Shown here: in pieces, positions 25,090 to 33,352 of the stretch
How positions within the stretch are numbered: the stretch's first letter is position 1
Layout: every line of letters starts with the position of its first letter
NCBI GenBank assembly: GCA_044356305.1
Contig: JBIKWM010000025.1
Coordinates: 1 to 45,963, forward strand
Source of the DNA: JBIKWM01 sp044356305
GTDB lineage: Bacteria > Bacteroidota > Bacteroidia > UBA10329
Length of the DNA stretch: 45,963 bases
Direction: 5' to 3'
Program-made: the position numbers and the translations under genes
The notes under the pieces: generated by a model
Seen by the model: only the letters and a program-made list of their open reading frames with translations
What the model was told of the DNA's origin: nothing
Database searches by the model: none

Positions 25090-26037
25090 TCAGGGCATAA
25101 TCACCTTGTCAATCACATGCACCACACCGTTGTTGCTCTGCACATCGGTGGCAGTGATGTTGCTCACGCGGCCCTGACCATCGGTGATGGTGGCACCGCT
25201 GCCCAGGTTGATGGTGAAGTCGCCACCGCCCAGGCTCGTGACCATCATGCCGTTCGAGAGGTCGGTAGAGCGCACGTTGCCGCTGGCCACATGGTAGAGC
25301 AGCACGGCCTCAAGGGTGGCATTGTCAATGGCGCTCAGGTCAGACGCACCCAGCTCGGTAAGCAGCGCGCTGAAGGCGGCATTGGTAGGCGCAAACACCG
25401 TGAACGGTCCGGTGCCGCTCAGTACATTCACGAAGTTCGTGCTCAGACCCGGGCGTGTCAGGGCAGCCACCAAGGTGCTGAAGTCAGGGTTTGATGTGGC
25501 CACAGTAACCACTGTAGGCAGCGCAATCACCTCGTCCACAACGTGAACCACCCCGTTGGAGGCATCCACATCGGCCGTGGTGACACCCACCGTACCGTTG
25601 AGGGTCACACCGCCCGTGGTGTTCACATACAGGCTCAGGTTGGGGCCTGCTGTGCCGAATGTGGCCAGTGTGCTAACATAACCCGTGGTGAGGTCGGTGC
25701 TCATCACTTCTGTGTTCACCACATGGTTGAGAATGATCTGCTTCAGCACATCCACCGGCACGGCATTGACATCAGCAAATCCGTTGGCCTGAAGGAAGGT
25801 GCTGAATGCCGCGTTGGTTGGAGCGAACACGGTAAGCTGCGAATTGGCATCGGCCAGTGCATCGGTGAGCCCTGCACGCTGCACAGCCGCAACAAGCGAG
25901 GTAAGGTCGCTGTTGCCCTGCGCCAGTTCCAATATGTTCTGCTCTGTGGGAGTTATATCCTCCTCTTCATCTTCGCATGAGCTGAAACCTGCGCTGAGCG
26001 CCACAAGGACTGTTGGAAACAAGAACTTCTTGAACAT
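25090..26037 (-). CDS. Lipoprotein with two fasciclin (FAS1) domains
   Basis: A 315-residue protein. Signal peptide with lipobox (GFSSC, cysteine at about 21), a short acidic linker, then FAS1 domain 1 (about 33-170) and domain 2 (about 178-315). Each has the FAS1 markers: LTVFAPTNAAFSTFL / FTVFAPTNAAFSALL, a HVV/HVA segment and the closing NGVVHVVDEVI / NGVVHVIDKVI. FAS1 domains take part in cell adhesion or matrix contact, here on the outer membrane. The leader before the ATG is A/C-rich. It is divergent from the SOUL gene; a terminator follows. Confidence 0.93.
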   Translation of the reverse strand: MFKKFLFPTVLVALSAGFSSCEDEEEDITPTEQNILELAQGNSDLTSLVAAVQRAGLTDALADANSQLTVFAPTNAAFSTFLQANGFADVNAVPVDVLKQIILNHVVNTEVMSTDLTTGYVSTLATFGTAGPNLSLYVNTTGGVTLNGTVGVTTADVDASNGVVHVVDEVIALPTVVTVATSNPDFSTLVAALTRPGLSTNFVNVLSGTGPFTVFAPTNAAFSALLTELGASDLSAIDNATLEAVLLYHVASGNVRSTDLSNGMMVTSLGGGDFTINLGSGATITDGQGRVSNITATDVQSNNGVVHVIDKVIMP

Positions 26038-26090
26038 GGTGTTTGGATTGGTTTGTTGGTTTGATTGAACGGTGGGCAGAACATGATGAC

Positions 26091-26149
26091 CATTGTTTTG
26101 TTCAACAATGAATCAACTTTATTAAACATTCTAATCTGTTCTAATCTCA
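26091..26149. promoter_or_regulatory. Inverted and direct repeats between the FAS1 and SOUL genes
   Basis: CATTGTT (26091-26097) and AACAATG (26104-26110) form a perfect 7-bp inverted repeat around a 6-base centre. A tandem direct repeat of about 10 bp (TTCTAATCTG then TTCTAATCTC) lies at 26130-26149. Both sit in the divergent promoter region and could be shared regulator sites. Confidence 0.4.
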
Positions 26150-26176
26150 CGTCACCCCTTAACACCCCTTGATGAA

Positions 26177-26770
26177 ATGAAGATGAACATCTTGATAATC
26201 ATAGGAATAACAGCAATCACGGCATTCACGCTGTGGCAGGCATGGCTGGTCATGAGTTCGGCCCGCACCGAGCAGCGGCCATATTCCATGCTATGGACCC
26301 ACGACCGTTCCGAACTGCGCGATTACCCCGCCTCCACCATCGCCTATGTGAGGGGGAGCAGTTCCTCGTATGCAGGTATGGCCTATCCGGGGTTCAGAAA
26401 GTTGGCCGGGTACATATTCGGGGGCAACAACGCTGGCCAACAGATTGCCATGACCGCCCCAGTGGTGGTGCGCCTACGTCCCGACTCCTCTGAGATGGCC
26501 TTTGTCATGCCTGCACATGATTCGGCCGAGGCCCTGCCTATGCCGCTTGATTCGACCGTGCAACTCAGATCCGAGCCCGGTGCAAAGGTGCTCGTCATCC
26601 GTTTCGGTGGCTGGATACGCGATACCAGAATGCCTTCGCTCGAGGCTGAACTGCTCGAGGTGGCCGATGCCCGCGGCCTTCGTCCACTATCGACTCCCTT
26701 CTATATGGCCTACAACCCGCCCTTTCAGCTCTTTGCCCGTAGAAACGAGGTGGCCATTGAGGTGGAGTGA
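26177..26770 (+). CDS. SOUL family heme-binding protein
   Basis: A 197-residue protein. One N-terminal hydrophobic helix (about 4-26) serves as signal or anchor, followed by a SOUL/HBP domain: DRSELRDYPASTIAYVRG, FRKLAGYIFGGNNAGQQIAMTAPVVV (the family signature), FVMPAHDS, VLVIRFGGWIRD, FYMAYNPPFQLFARRNEVAIEV at the end. SOUL proteins bind heme or other tetrapyrroles. An alternative start lies two codons downstream (MNILIIIG). It is divergent from the FAS1 lipoprotein. Confidence 0.92.
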   Translation: MKMNILIIIGITAITAFTLWQAWLVMSSARTEQRPYSMLWTHDRSELRDYPASTIAYVRGSSSSYAGMAYPGFRKLAGYIFGGNNAGQQIAMTAPVVVRLRPDSSEMAFVMPAHDSAEALPMPLDSTVQLRSEPGAKVLVIRFGGWIRDTRMPSLEAELLEVADARGLRPLSTPFYMAYNPPFQLFARRNEVAIEVE

Positions 26771-26830
26771 TAGAATTCAGCGGATGCCCTATGCCGGAGC
26801 ATTGTCTGGATGGAGGTCCATCGGGGCTCC

Positions 26831-27691
26831 CTACCCTACCGGAAACGTCACGGCCGCCAGCATGATCGCTTTTTTTAATGCGTTGGCATCCAATCCTGTA
26901 TCGGCCCCAGACTCGAGCATGAAATCAACCACCCGCTCGGTAGGCATGTTGCCTGTGAGGTCGTCCTTGGCCATGGGGCAGCCGCCCAGTCCGCCTATGG
27001 CCGAATCGAACCTGCGGCAGCCGCTGCCATAGGCGGCTTCCATCTTCTCGCGCCAGGTATGGGGTGTGGTGTGCAGGTGAGCGCCTATGGTCAAATGTGG
27101 GAATTGGCGGTTGAGCAGGCCCATAACACCCGTTATGCTCTGGCGGTCGCTGGCCCCTATGGTATCGCTGGGCATGATGAGGGTCACGCCCGCATCGGCC
27201 AACCTCTGGGTCCATTCGGCCACAATCTCGGGGCTCCATTCCTCTCCATACGGATTGCCGAAGGCCATGCTCAGATAAACCATCAGCTGCTTGCCGTGGG
27301 TATGGCATAGATCGAGGGTCTCCTTTACCCTATCCAATGCCTCGGTGCGGCTGGCGTTGGTATTGCGCTGCTGAAACTGCTCACTCACGCTGAAAGGATA
27401 GCCCAGCACATCCACCTCAGGGTGCAGGGCGGCCTCCTGTGCCCCACGCACATTGGCCACTATCACAGATAGTTGTGTGCGGCTACCTGTGCGGTCAAGT
27501 CGGTGCAGCACCGCGGCAGTGTCCTGCATCTGCGGTATGGCCTTGGCCGACACGAAACTGCCACAGTCAAGCGTATGGAAACCGCACCGCAACAGGGCAT
27601 TGATGTAGGCCACCTTTCTTTCGGTGGGGATAAACTCCTTGATGCCCTGCATGGCATCGCGAGGGCATTCTACCAGTTGCACTGTGCTCAT
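26831..27691 (-). CDS. Hydroxymethylglutaryl-CoA lyase
   Basis: A 286-residue TIM-barrel enzyme of the HMGL-like family. It splits HMG-CoA to acetoacetate and acetyl-CoA in leucine breakdown. Seen: ECPRDAMQG with R11 and D12, the metal-binding GAHLHTTP, DSAIGGLGGCPMAKD with the catalytic Cys, and GNMPTE. The ATG at 27691 is preceded by TACCTTTG (27695-27702 on the minus strand), a -7 box only three bases away; the frame extends further upstream but without family sequence. It stands alone. Confidence 0.92.
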   Translation of the reverse strand: MSTVQLVECPRDAMQGIKEFIPTERKVAYINALLRCGFHTLDCGSFVSAKAIPQMQDTAAVLHRLDRTGSRTQLSVIVANVRGAQEAALHPEVDVLGYPFSVSEQFQQRNTNASRTEALDRVKETLDLCHTHGKQLMVYLSMAFGNPYGEEWSPEIVAEWTQRLADAGVTLIMPSDTIGASDRQSITGVMGLLNRQFPHLTIGAHLHTTPHTWREKMEAAYGSGCRRFDSAIGGLGGCPMAKDDLTGNMPTERVVDFMLESGADTGLDANALKKAIMLAAVTFPVG

Positions 27692-27694
27692 GGG

Positions 27695-27702
27695 GCAAAG
27701 GT
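27695..27702 (-). promoter_or_regulatory. -7 box of the HMG-CoA lyase gene
   Basis: TACCTTTG fits TAnnTTTG exactly and lies three bases before the ATG. The transcript would have almost no leader. Confidence 0.5.
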
Positions 27703-27786
27703 AACGCTGCGCCAAACGGCCGATGGTCGCAGCCCCTCTCCTATGGTTATCCCCGCCTTAAGGGGCATATCCCTTACCTTATATTA

Positions 27787-29604
27787 TCAGACCTGCGCGG
27801 CCATCCTGTTCTCCTCGGCCACGCGGATAAAGCGGTCAATGATCTTGATGGTGCGCAGCGGGTTGACCATGTGGAACAGGTGCTCGCGGAACAGGTCGCG
27901 CTCCTTGGCATCGGTCACATCCTTCACCTCCACCCCTGGCATACCCTCATAGAAACGCGCCACGAACTTGGCCACCGAATCGCGGTCACTCTTCAATATC
28001 AGTATAGGGATGCCGCGCTGCGGGATGTTGAGCAGGCCCTGCTGCCCGTCAAAGATCATCGACTCCTCCAGGGCCGAGTGCACCTGAATGGCGAACACCT
28101 TGGCAGGCAGCCGGTTCAGGGCGTTCTGCACCGGTATGCGATTCAGGTCGGGCAACGACCCGATGCTGGTCATCAGATACAGTATCCGCGCCTTGACGGC
28201 CGACCATACACGCTCTCTGATGCTGCTGTCGCGCTCAATGAGCCAGTCGCTCAGGCTAATGGCCCGCCTGCGCACGCTCCTGCGGCTGTCCCACGGTATC
28301 ACGGTGCGGGCGGCATAGAACATGGCCCTTTCAATGGGGTTCTGGCCCGATGGCAGTATCACATTGTCCAGAAAACCGAGCAGGGCATGCTTGGCCTCTT
28401 CACCGAAGAACGGATTGGCCCCTATGCGGCCGCACAGGTAGCGGCTGATGCCGGGCAGTTGGTCAAGGGCACGGTCCATCATGAGGAAATAGACATTGCC
28501 CATGCTGTGGTCGAAGATGTAAACCGGGTGGCCGCGCTCACCGAAATGGGCCACCACCGCATCGATATTGCTCACAATATGGTGCGAATACTGTGATGGG
28601 GGCAGGTCGCTGGGTATGGAGCCGTAATGCATGGCAGCCGCTATGTAGCGGTGCGATGGCAATGCTGTAAGGATGCCATCGAACGAGTTGAGCCCCATGA
28701 AACCGTGGATAAGCAGCACTACGGGCAATTTGTCCTTGGCGCCTTCGCGGTAGTTCTTGGCCAGATCCACACGTATGGTGCTGGTGCCATAGGGTGTGTC
28801 GCGGTGCACCATCACCTGCGGCCAGGTAAGGGCCTTATCGTCCACAAACACCGTCACGCGCTCATGCACATCATCAGCAAAGCGAATGAAACTGGGGCTC
28901 TGGTCCTGCCGTCCCCAACGGGCATAGAGCCATGCCAACGGCCTACGCTTGTCGCTCTTGGTGGCCAAAAAGGCAATGCGCCCAGAACGCAACAGGAACG
29001 AGGGGGTGAATGTCACCTCGGGGCCATTGGCCTCATCTACCACCACCGTGATGGCATCGCTGGCAAAAGCATCGCTCCTGCGCGATATGGCGGCAACACG
29101 GCCCGTGGGGTCGGCCGCCACAAAAACGTAGTCGAGCCCCGATTTGCCGTTCTCGCTCAGCAGCTGTTCCATCATCGGGTTAAACTGCCCGGTGAAAGCC
29201 TCCATGTCGCTGCGGTCGAGGTCGCGGCCCAGCACCTGCTCGTTGGTTATCAGTTTCTTGCGCAGCAGGGTGCGAAGGAATGAGCGGGCGTCCATCACAT
29301 CCTTCACCTCGCGCTGCCGGGGCAGGGGCGAATTGGTGAATGTGAACCGCAGCAGGTGCGCGTTGCGTATGTCGGTAAAATGCTCAACAACGTAGGCATA
29401 GGCCCCGGCCGGGCTGCGTCCGTGGGCCAGACCCACTATGAACATCCTCTGGTCGGCCGTGGCCCTGGCGGCCTTCTTCAGGAAATCCTGACCCACACCG
29501 ATGTCAAACAGTTCGCGGGTCTTGAAGTATCTCGACTCCGGTAGTTGGTCGGGGGTCAGTTCGGGCAGTTCCAGCTCCTCTTTCACCTCAGTCAATGCTG
29601 TCAT
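27787..29604 (-). CDS. Two-domain protein: NagB/6-phosphogluconolactonase-like N-terminus and alpha/beta hydrolase C-terminus
   Basis: A 605-residue soluble-looking protein. Residues about 50-260 read like a degenerate sugar-phosphate isomerase/lactonase fold: MFIVGLAHGRSPAGAYAYVVE (compare the GGSTP loop), LDYVFVAADPTGRVAAIS (where relatives have GxGxDGHxAS), VTFTPSFLLRSGRIAFLATKSDKR and RVTVFVDDKAL. The usual catalytic His is absent. Residues about 293-600 are an alpha/beta hydrolase: VVLLIHGFMG (oxyanion), IFDHSMGN with S367, LILKSDRD (D540) and REHLFH (H575 or H578). The elbow lacks its first Gly (DHSMG rather than GHSMG). No substrate can be named. Confidence 0.65.
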   Translation of the reverse strand: MTALTEVKEELELPELTPDQLPESRYFKTRELFDIGVGQDFLKKAARATADQRMFIVGLAHGRSPAGAYAYVVEHFTDIRNAHLLRFTFTNSPLPRQREVKDVMDARSFLRTLLRKKLITNEQVLGRDLDRSDMEAFTGQFNPMMEQLLSENGKSGLDYVFVAADPTGRVAAISRRSDAFASDAITVVVDEANGPEVTFTPSFLLRSGRIAFLATKSDKRRPLAWLYARWGRQDQSPSFIRFADDVHERVTVFVDDKALTWPQVMVHRDTPYGTSTIRVDLAKNYREGAKDKLPVVLLIHGFMGLNSFDGILTALPSHRYIAAAMHYGSIPSDLPPSQYSHHIVSNIDAVVAHFGERGHPVYIFDHSMGNVYFLMMDRALDQLPGISRYLCGRIGANPFFGEEAKHALLGFLDNVILPSGQNPIERAMFYAARTVIPWDSRRSVRRRAISLSDWLIERDSSIRERVWSAVKARILYLMTSIGSLPDLNRIPVQNALNRLPAKVFAIQVHSALEESMIFDGQQGLLNIPQRGIPILILKSDRDSVAKFVARFYEGMPGVEVKDVTDAKERDLFREHLFHMVNPLRTIKIIDRFIRVAEENRMAAQV

Positions 29605-29762
29605 GTGGATAACCGCTCACAAGGATGCCCATATGGGCTAATGGGCCGTGAAGATGCACCTGTGCAGGGCTTTTGAATGTGTCTTGGATCACCTTCTGCG
29701 CTGACATTTTTCAACAACCGTATGCATGCACAACATTTTGCTGTCCGTTCCGTTCGCGGGGT

Positions 29763-29891
29763 ATGAGAACACGCAGCATCCTCCTCTTGGCGCTCATGGC
29801 CGTACTGCTCGGCTCGTGCGCCACCACCCAGAGTCATCCGCGCAAATGCAACGGCCAGCGCGGCACCCGCACACCCATGGGAGTCATGTAG
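29763..29891 (+). CDS. 42-residue lipoprotein
   Basis: A very small product with a complete lipoprotein signal (RTRSILLLALMAVLLGSCATT, lipobox LGSC at about 19). Only 24 residues remain after the lipidated Cys: they include a Cys and end RGTRTPMGVM. This tail is reminiscent of tiny conserved Bacteroidota lipoproteins. AACATTTTG at 29731-29739 could serve as a weak -7 box. It would be easy to miss in automatic annotation. Confidence 0.6.
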   Translation: MRTRSILLLALMAVLLGSCATTQSHPRKCNGQRGTRTPMGVM

Positions 29892-29909
29892 GTATGCGGT
29901 GCGCAGGTC

Positions 29910-29917
29910 TACCTTCG
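29910..29917 (+). promoter_or_regulatory. -7 box of the ApbE gene
   Basis: TACCTTCG, one base from TAnnTTTG, ends eight bases before the ATG at 29926 and supports that start. Confidence 0.4.
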
Positions 29918-29925
29918 GCCGCGCC

Positions 29926-30915
29926 ATGACGAGACCATTCATTTCTGGAGGGACCCCGCTCCTACTCTGCCTGAGCGTGCTCATCTCCGCGTGCGATCAG
30001 CGCGAGCAGCGCACCTCCACCGGATATGCACAGGGCACCACCTATACGGTGCATTACATCACCCAAGGACCTGACCTTCAGTACAAGCTCGACAGCATTC
30101 TTGCCGCATTTGACCGGGTACTGAGCACGTATCAGCAGACCTCCTTCATTTCCAAATGGAATGACGGAACCGCCCCGGCCGATCAGCCCGTCTGGTTCAA
30201 AGACCTGGTGAAACGGTCGATAGGATACAGCCAGCGCACAGAAGGGGCCTTCGATATCACTGTCGGACCACTGACAGGGTATTTCGGTTTCGGGTCGAAA
30301 CGGGGAACCGAGGCCATCGACTCGGCCTATGTTGACAGCCTGAGGGGGGCCGTGGGTTTCGGATTGCTCACCGTGGCCGATGACGGCACAGTGGGCCGCA
30401 CCCGCCCGGATGTGCGCCTCGATGTGAATGCGGTGGCACAGGGCTATAGCGTAGATGTGATAGCCCGCATGTTGGAGGCTGCTGGCATCACCGACCATCT
30501 GGTGGAGATAGGCGGGGAGATACGGGCCAAGGGCAGGAAAAAGGACGGCTCGGCATGGAAAGTGGGCATTGACACCCCGAGCGATGATGGTAATCCTGAA
30601 CGCGAACTGGCCCTTTCCATCGAACTGAAAGACAGGAGCATGGCCACTTCTGGCAATTACCGGAAAAGTGTGGAGATAGACGGGCAGAGACTGGCCCATA
30701 CCATTGACCCGCGCACAGGCTACCCGGCCCTTACAGATGTGCTCAGCGCCACCATCCTGGCCCCAGATGCAGCCACAGCCGATGCCTATGCCACCGCGTG
30801 CATGGTGATGGGTCTGAGCCGCTGCAAGACATTTGTTGAGGCCGACACCACCCTGAAAGCCGTACTGATCTATGACGATGGCGGCATGAAAGTGTGGAAA
30901 AGTCCGGGCCTCTGA
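29926..30915 (+). CDS. apbE: FAD:protein FMN transferase (ApbE lipoprotein)
   Basis: A 329-residue lipoprotein (lipobox LISAC). ApbE attaches FMN to a Thr of target proteins such as NqrB, NqrC or RnfG, in the periplasm. Seen: STYQQTSFISKWN, GAFDITVGPL, DVNAVAQGYSVDVIARML (K of the common AKGYAVD changed to Q), VEIGGEIRAKG, SMATSGNYRK, HTIDPRTGYPA and a metal-site region ADAYATACMVMG. TACCTTCG at 29910-29917 lies eight bases before the ATG at 29926 and supports this start. No Nqr or Rnf genes are nearby. The permease gene follows after nine bases. Confidence 0.93.
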   Translation: MTRPFISGGTPLLLCLSVLISACDQREQRTSTGYAQGTTYTVHYITQGPDLQYKLDSILAAFDRVLSTYQQTSFISKWNDGTAPADQPVWFKDLVKRSIGYSQRTEGAFDITVGPLTGYFGFGSKRGTEAIDSAYVDSLRGAVGFGLLTVADDGTVGRTRPDVRLDVNAVAQGYSVDVIARMLEAAGITDHLVEIGGEIRAKGRKKDGSAWKVGIDTPSDDGNPERELALSIELKDRSMATSGNYRKSVEIDGQRLAHTIDPRTGYPALTDVLSATILAPDAATADAYATACMVMGLSRCKTFVEADTTLKAVLIYDDGGMKVWKSPGL

Positions 30916-30924
30916 CCTTAGCCA

Positions 30925-31668
30925 ATGAACCTTGAGGAGATCCTTCTGTTCGCCACGCTCGCGCTCATAGCCGAGGTGATAGGCACAGTGGGAGGCTACG
31001 GCAGCAGCATGTTGTTCGTGCCGCTGGCAGGCATGTTCCTCGATTTCCACTCGGTGCTGGGCGTCACGGCCCTGTTCCATGTGGCAAGCAATGTATCGAA
31101 GATAGCCCTGTTCCGCGAGGGATACGATCGCAGGCTGGTGCTCCGTGTGGGCATACCGGCCACGGTGGCAGTTATCGTAGGGGCATATCTGAGCCGATAC
31201 GTGAGCGGACCCATGCTTGAACTCGGGGTGGCCCTGATGCTGACAGTGATAAGCCTCTTCCTGCTGCTGAGGCCCTCCGCCAAACTGGAACCCGATGATG
31301 TCAATTGCCTGGCAGGCGGGGCTGCATCGGGCCTGTTGGCCGGGCTGCTGGGTACGGGCGGTGCCATTCGTGGACTGGTGCTGGCAGCATTCGCGCTGCC
31401 TATGCAGGTTTTCGTGTCCACATCGGCCATCATTGATCTGGCAGTCGATGCCAGCCGGGCCGGGGTTTACCTGTACAACGGTTACGTGCACCGGCACGAT
31501 CTGCCCCTGCTCGGTGTGCTGGCAGCGGTGAGCCTTATGGGCACCTGGATAGGTCGCCAGATACTGGGCCGTATGCCCGAGGAGCGATTCAAGGGCATAG
31601 TCCTGGTCATCCTGCTCCTTACAGGGCTTTTCACCACTGGCAGGACCCTGTGGCAGGTATTGGGCTGA
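30925..31668 (+). CDS. TauE/SafE family anion permease
   Basis: A 247-residue protein with about eight membrane helices in two similar halves. Each half has a glycine-rich motif: VIGTVGGYGSSMLFVPL at about 18-34 and LLAGLLGTGGAIRGLVL at about 136-152, as in TauE/SafE sulfite or organosulfonate exporters. Substrate is not certain. It lies nine bases behind apbE and probably shares its mRNA. Its TGA abuts the TGA of the opposite gene in the palindrome TGATCA. Confidence 0.88.
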   Translation: MNLEEILLFATLALIAEVIGTVGGYGSSMLFVPLAGMFLDFHSVLGVTALFHVASNVSKIALFREGYDRRLVLRVGIPATVAVIVGAYLSRYVSGPMLELGVALMLTVISLFLLLRPSAKLEPDDVNCLAGGAASGLLAGLLGTGGAIRGLVLAAFALPMQVFVSTSAIIDLAVDASRAGVYLYNGYVHRHDLPLLGVLAAVSLMGTWIGRQILGRMPEERFKGIVLVILLLTGLFTTGRTLWQVLG

Positions 31669-32463
31669 TCAGAGCATGAAGCGGGCCACCGTTGACCGCA
31701 GTTCCCCGTGCGTCAGGGCATTGGCCGCCACTATCTGCCGGCCGTTGATGTAGGTGTCGCCCCCGGTAAAATCGGTGACGGTGCCGCCTGCCTCGCGTAC
31801 CAGGCACGCCCCTGCGGCCACATCCCACGGACTGAGGCCGTACTCAAAGAACCCATCGAAACGCCCACAGGCCACATAGGCCAGATCTGTGGCGGCTGAC
31901 CCGGGCCTGCGCAACCCGCGCGAATGCTGCATGAGGTGGCGGAACAGGTCCAGGTACCTTTCCATCTGCCCGAAATCGGTGTAGGGGAAGCCGGTACCGA
32001 GCAGCGATTGGGCCAATGTGGGCGACTGCGACACCCGGATGGGTGACCCGTTCATGTAGGCACCTCCGCCTGCTGTGGCAGTGAATGTCTCCATGCGCCC
32101 CAGTTCGTGCACCACTCCCAACACAGGCGTGGCACCGTCTACCAGCCCTATGCTGACAGCGAAAAATGGCACACCGTGTACGAAATTGGTGGTGCCGTCC
32201 AATGGGTCAATCACCCATTTCAGCGGCCGGTGGTCCATCTGAGCCGTGCCCTCCTCGGTCACGAAACCTGCATCGGGCAGCAGGGTGCGCAGCGCATCCA
32301 CTATCATGCGCTCCGATGTGCGGTCCACGTGGCTCACAAAGTCGTTGTGACCCTTGGCCTCTACCCTTGTTTGAGAGAAATTCCGTTGCTCGGCAAGGAT
32401 GAACTCTCCTGCAGCCTTTGCCACCTCCACTACCTTAGGGAGTATCAGGGTAAGATCATACAT
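31669..32463 (-). CDS. Inositol monophosphatase family protein
   Basis: A 264-residue enzyme of the Mg-dependent sugar phosphatase superfamily. Motifs: FVSHVDRTSERMI, FVTEEGT (Glu ligand), WVIDPLDGTTNFVHGVPFFAVSIGL (metal Asp pair), GSAATDLAYVACGRFDGFFEYGLSPWDVAAGACLVREAGG. It would remove phosphate from inositol phosphates or a similar sugar phosphate (FBPase, CysQ-like roles cannot be excluded). The ATG at 32463 was chosen over the TTG just upstream. Confidence 0.92.
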   Translation of the reverse strand: MYDLTLILPKVVEVAKAAGEFILAEQRNFSQTRVEAKGHNDFVSHVDRTSERMIVDALRTLLPDAGFVTEEGTAQMDHRPLKWVIDPLDGTTNFVHGVPFFAVSIGLVDGATPVLGVVHELGRMETFTATAGGGAYMNGSPIRVSQSPTLAQSLLGTGFPYTDFGQMERYLDLFRHLMQHSRGLRRPGSAATDLAYVACGRFDGFFEYGLSPWDVAAGACLVREAGGTVTDFTGGDTYINGRQIVAANALTHGELRSTVARFML

Positions 32464-32478
32464 CAACCTAAATAAAAT

Positions 32479-32529
32479 TGATAATCAGATGATTGGTTGT
32501 GATTTATTGAACCTGAGATTCATCTGATT
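32479..32529. promoter_or_regulatory. Inverted repeat upstream of the inositol monophosphatase-like gene
   Basis: AATCAGATGA (32483-32492) and TCATCTGATT (32520-32529) form a perfect 10-bp inverted repeat with a 27-base centre. The left arm overlaps the 12-mer TGATAATCAGAT (32479-32490) that also occurs at 6736-6747. On the minus strand it lies 40 bases after the TPR gene stop, so it may be a terminator of that gene or an operator for the phosphatase gene. Confidence 0.4.
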
Positions 32530-32568
32530 CAGAGCGATGATCATCCCATTTCATGTCTGATGCCTGCC

Positions 32569-33243
32569 TTACTGCGCCTTCATCTGGGCCATGAGCACCA
32601 TGAGGTTGTTCTTTGCCAGAAAGTAGTCGGGGAAAATGCTGAGCGATGCCTGATAGGCGGCCACGGCATCCTGATTCTGGCCCTTGCGGGTATGAATGTA
32701 GCCGCGCAGGTTGTGGGCCACCGCAGCATAGGGCACCATCTGACTGCCCTGTTCCACAAATTCCTGCATCTGTAGCTCGGCTGCCTTGGGGTGGGCCAGC
32801 ACCTTATCGAGCATGGGCATGGCCTCGTCATCGCGGCCGAGGCGAATGAGCAGGTAGGCATTCTCGTACTGGAACTCAAGTTCCTGCGGCTCGGCTGCCA
32901 GGAGCTTGCTGTAGCTATCGAATGCACGGTCAAACTTGCCCAGGGCCTTGTTGCTGGCACCATCGGCCAGGCGCACGGCCCTGCTCTCGCGGGTGTTGAG
33001 GGCACGGGCACAGGCCAGAGATGCCTGCTCGTTCATTCCCAGGTTGGAGTATAGGATGGCGAGGGTGTCGAGCCAAGTGGCGTTGAACGGTTCTGCCGTG
33101 ACCAGCCGCGACACCGCCTGCACAGCGCACAGCCGGTCCTGATTGCCCATGCAGGTGCGGTAAACATCTGCCTCGTCTGTCTGTTTGCAGCCTGTGCCTC
33201 CGAGCATGAGCCCGAGAGACATCAACATAAAAATCCGCCTCAT
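32569..33243 (-). CDS. TPR-repeat lipoprotein
   Basis: About 224 residues with a lipobox (GGTGC, about 19). The rest is helical: TPR-like pairs at about 58-90 (WLDTLAILYSNLGMNEQASLACARAL), 92-125 (ADGASNKALGKFDRAFDSYSKLL), 128-160 (YENAYLLIRLGRDDEAMPMLDKVL) and 180-215 (AHNLRGYIHTRKGQNQDAVAAYQASLSIFPDY). TPRs serve as protein-protein contacts, here at the periplasmic face of a membrane. An ATG two codons upstream (33249) is possible. It diverges from the S41 peptidase gene; such a pair may work together (inference). Confidence 0.8.
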   Translation of the reverse strand: MRRIFMLMSLGLMLGGTGCKQTDEADVYRTCMGNQDRLCAVQAVSRLVTAEPFNATWLDTLAILYSNLGMNEQASLACARALNTRESRAVRLADGASNKALGKFDRAFDSYSKLLAAEPQELEFQYENAYLLIRLGRDDEAMPMLDKVLAHPKAAELQMQEFVEQGSQMVPYAAVAHNLRGYIHTRKGQNQDAVAAYQASLSIFPDYFLAKNNLMVLMAQMKAQ

Positions 33244-33352
33244 GTCCATTTCACATTTCTTTGCAGGCCCTGTACCGCAGGGCTTTCGGCAAATATGGAA
33301 CTTTATCGGGCCTTGCACCACAGTGCAGGCAACACAACCCACCTACCGTAAC

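Noticed and set aside
29962..31497. Minus-strand open frame of 511 codons opposite apbE and the permease
   Set aside because: His/Gln-rich shadow of two genes with clear motifs.
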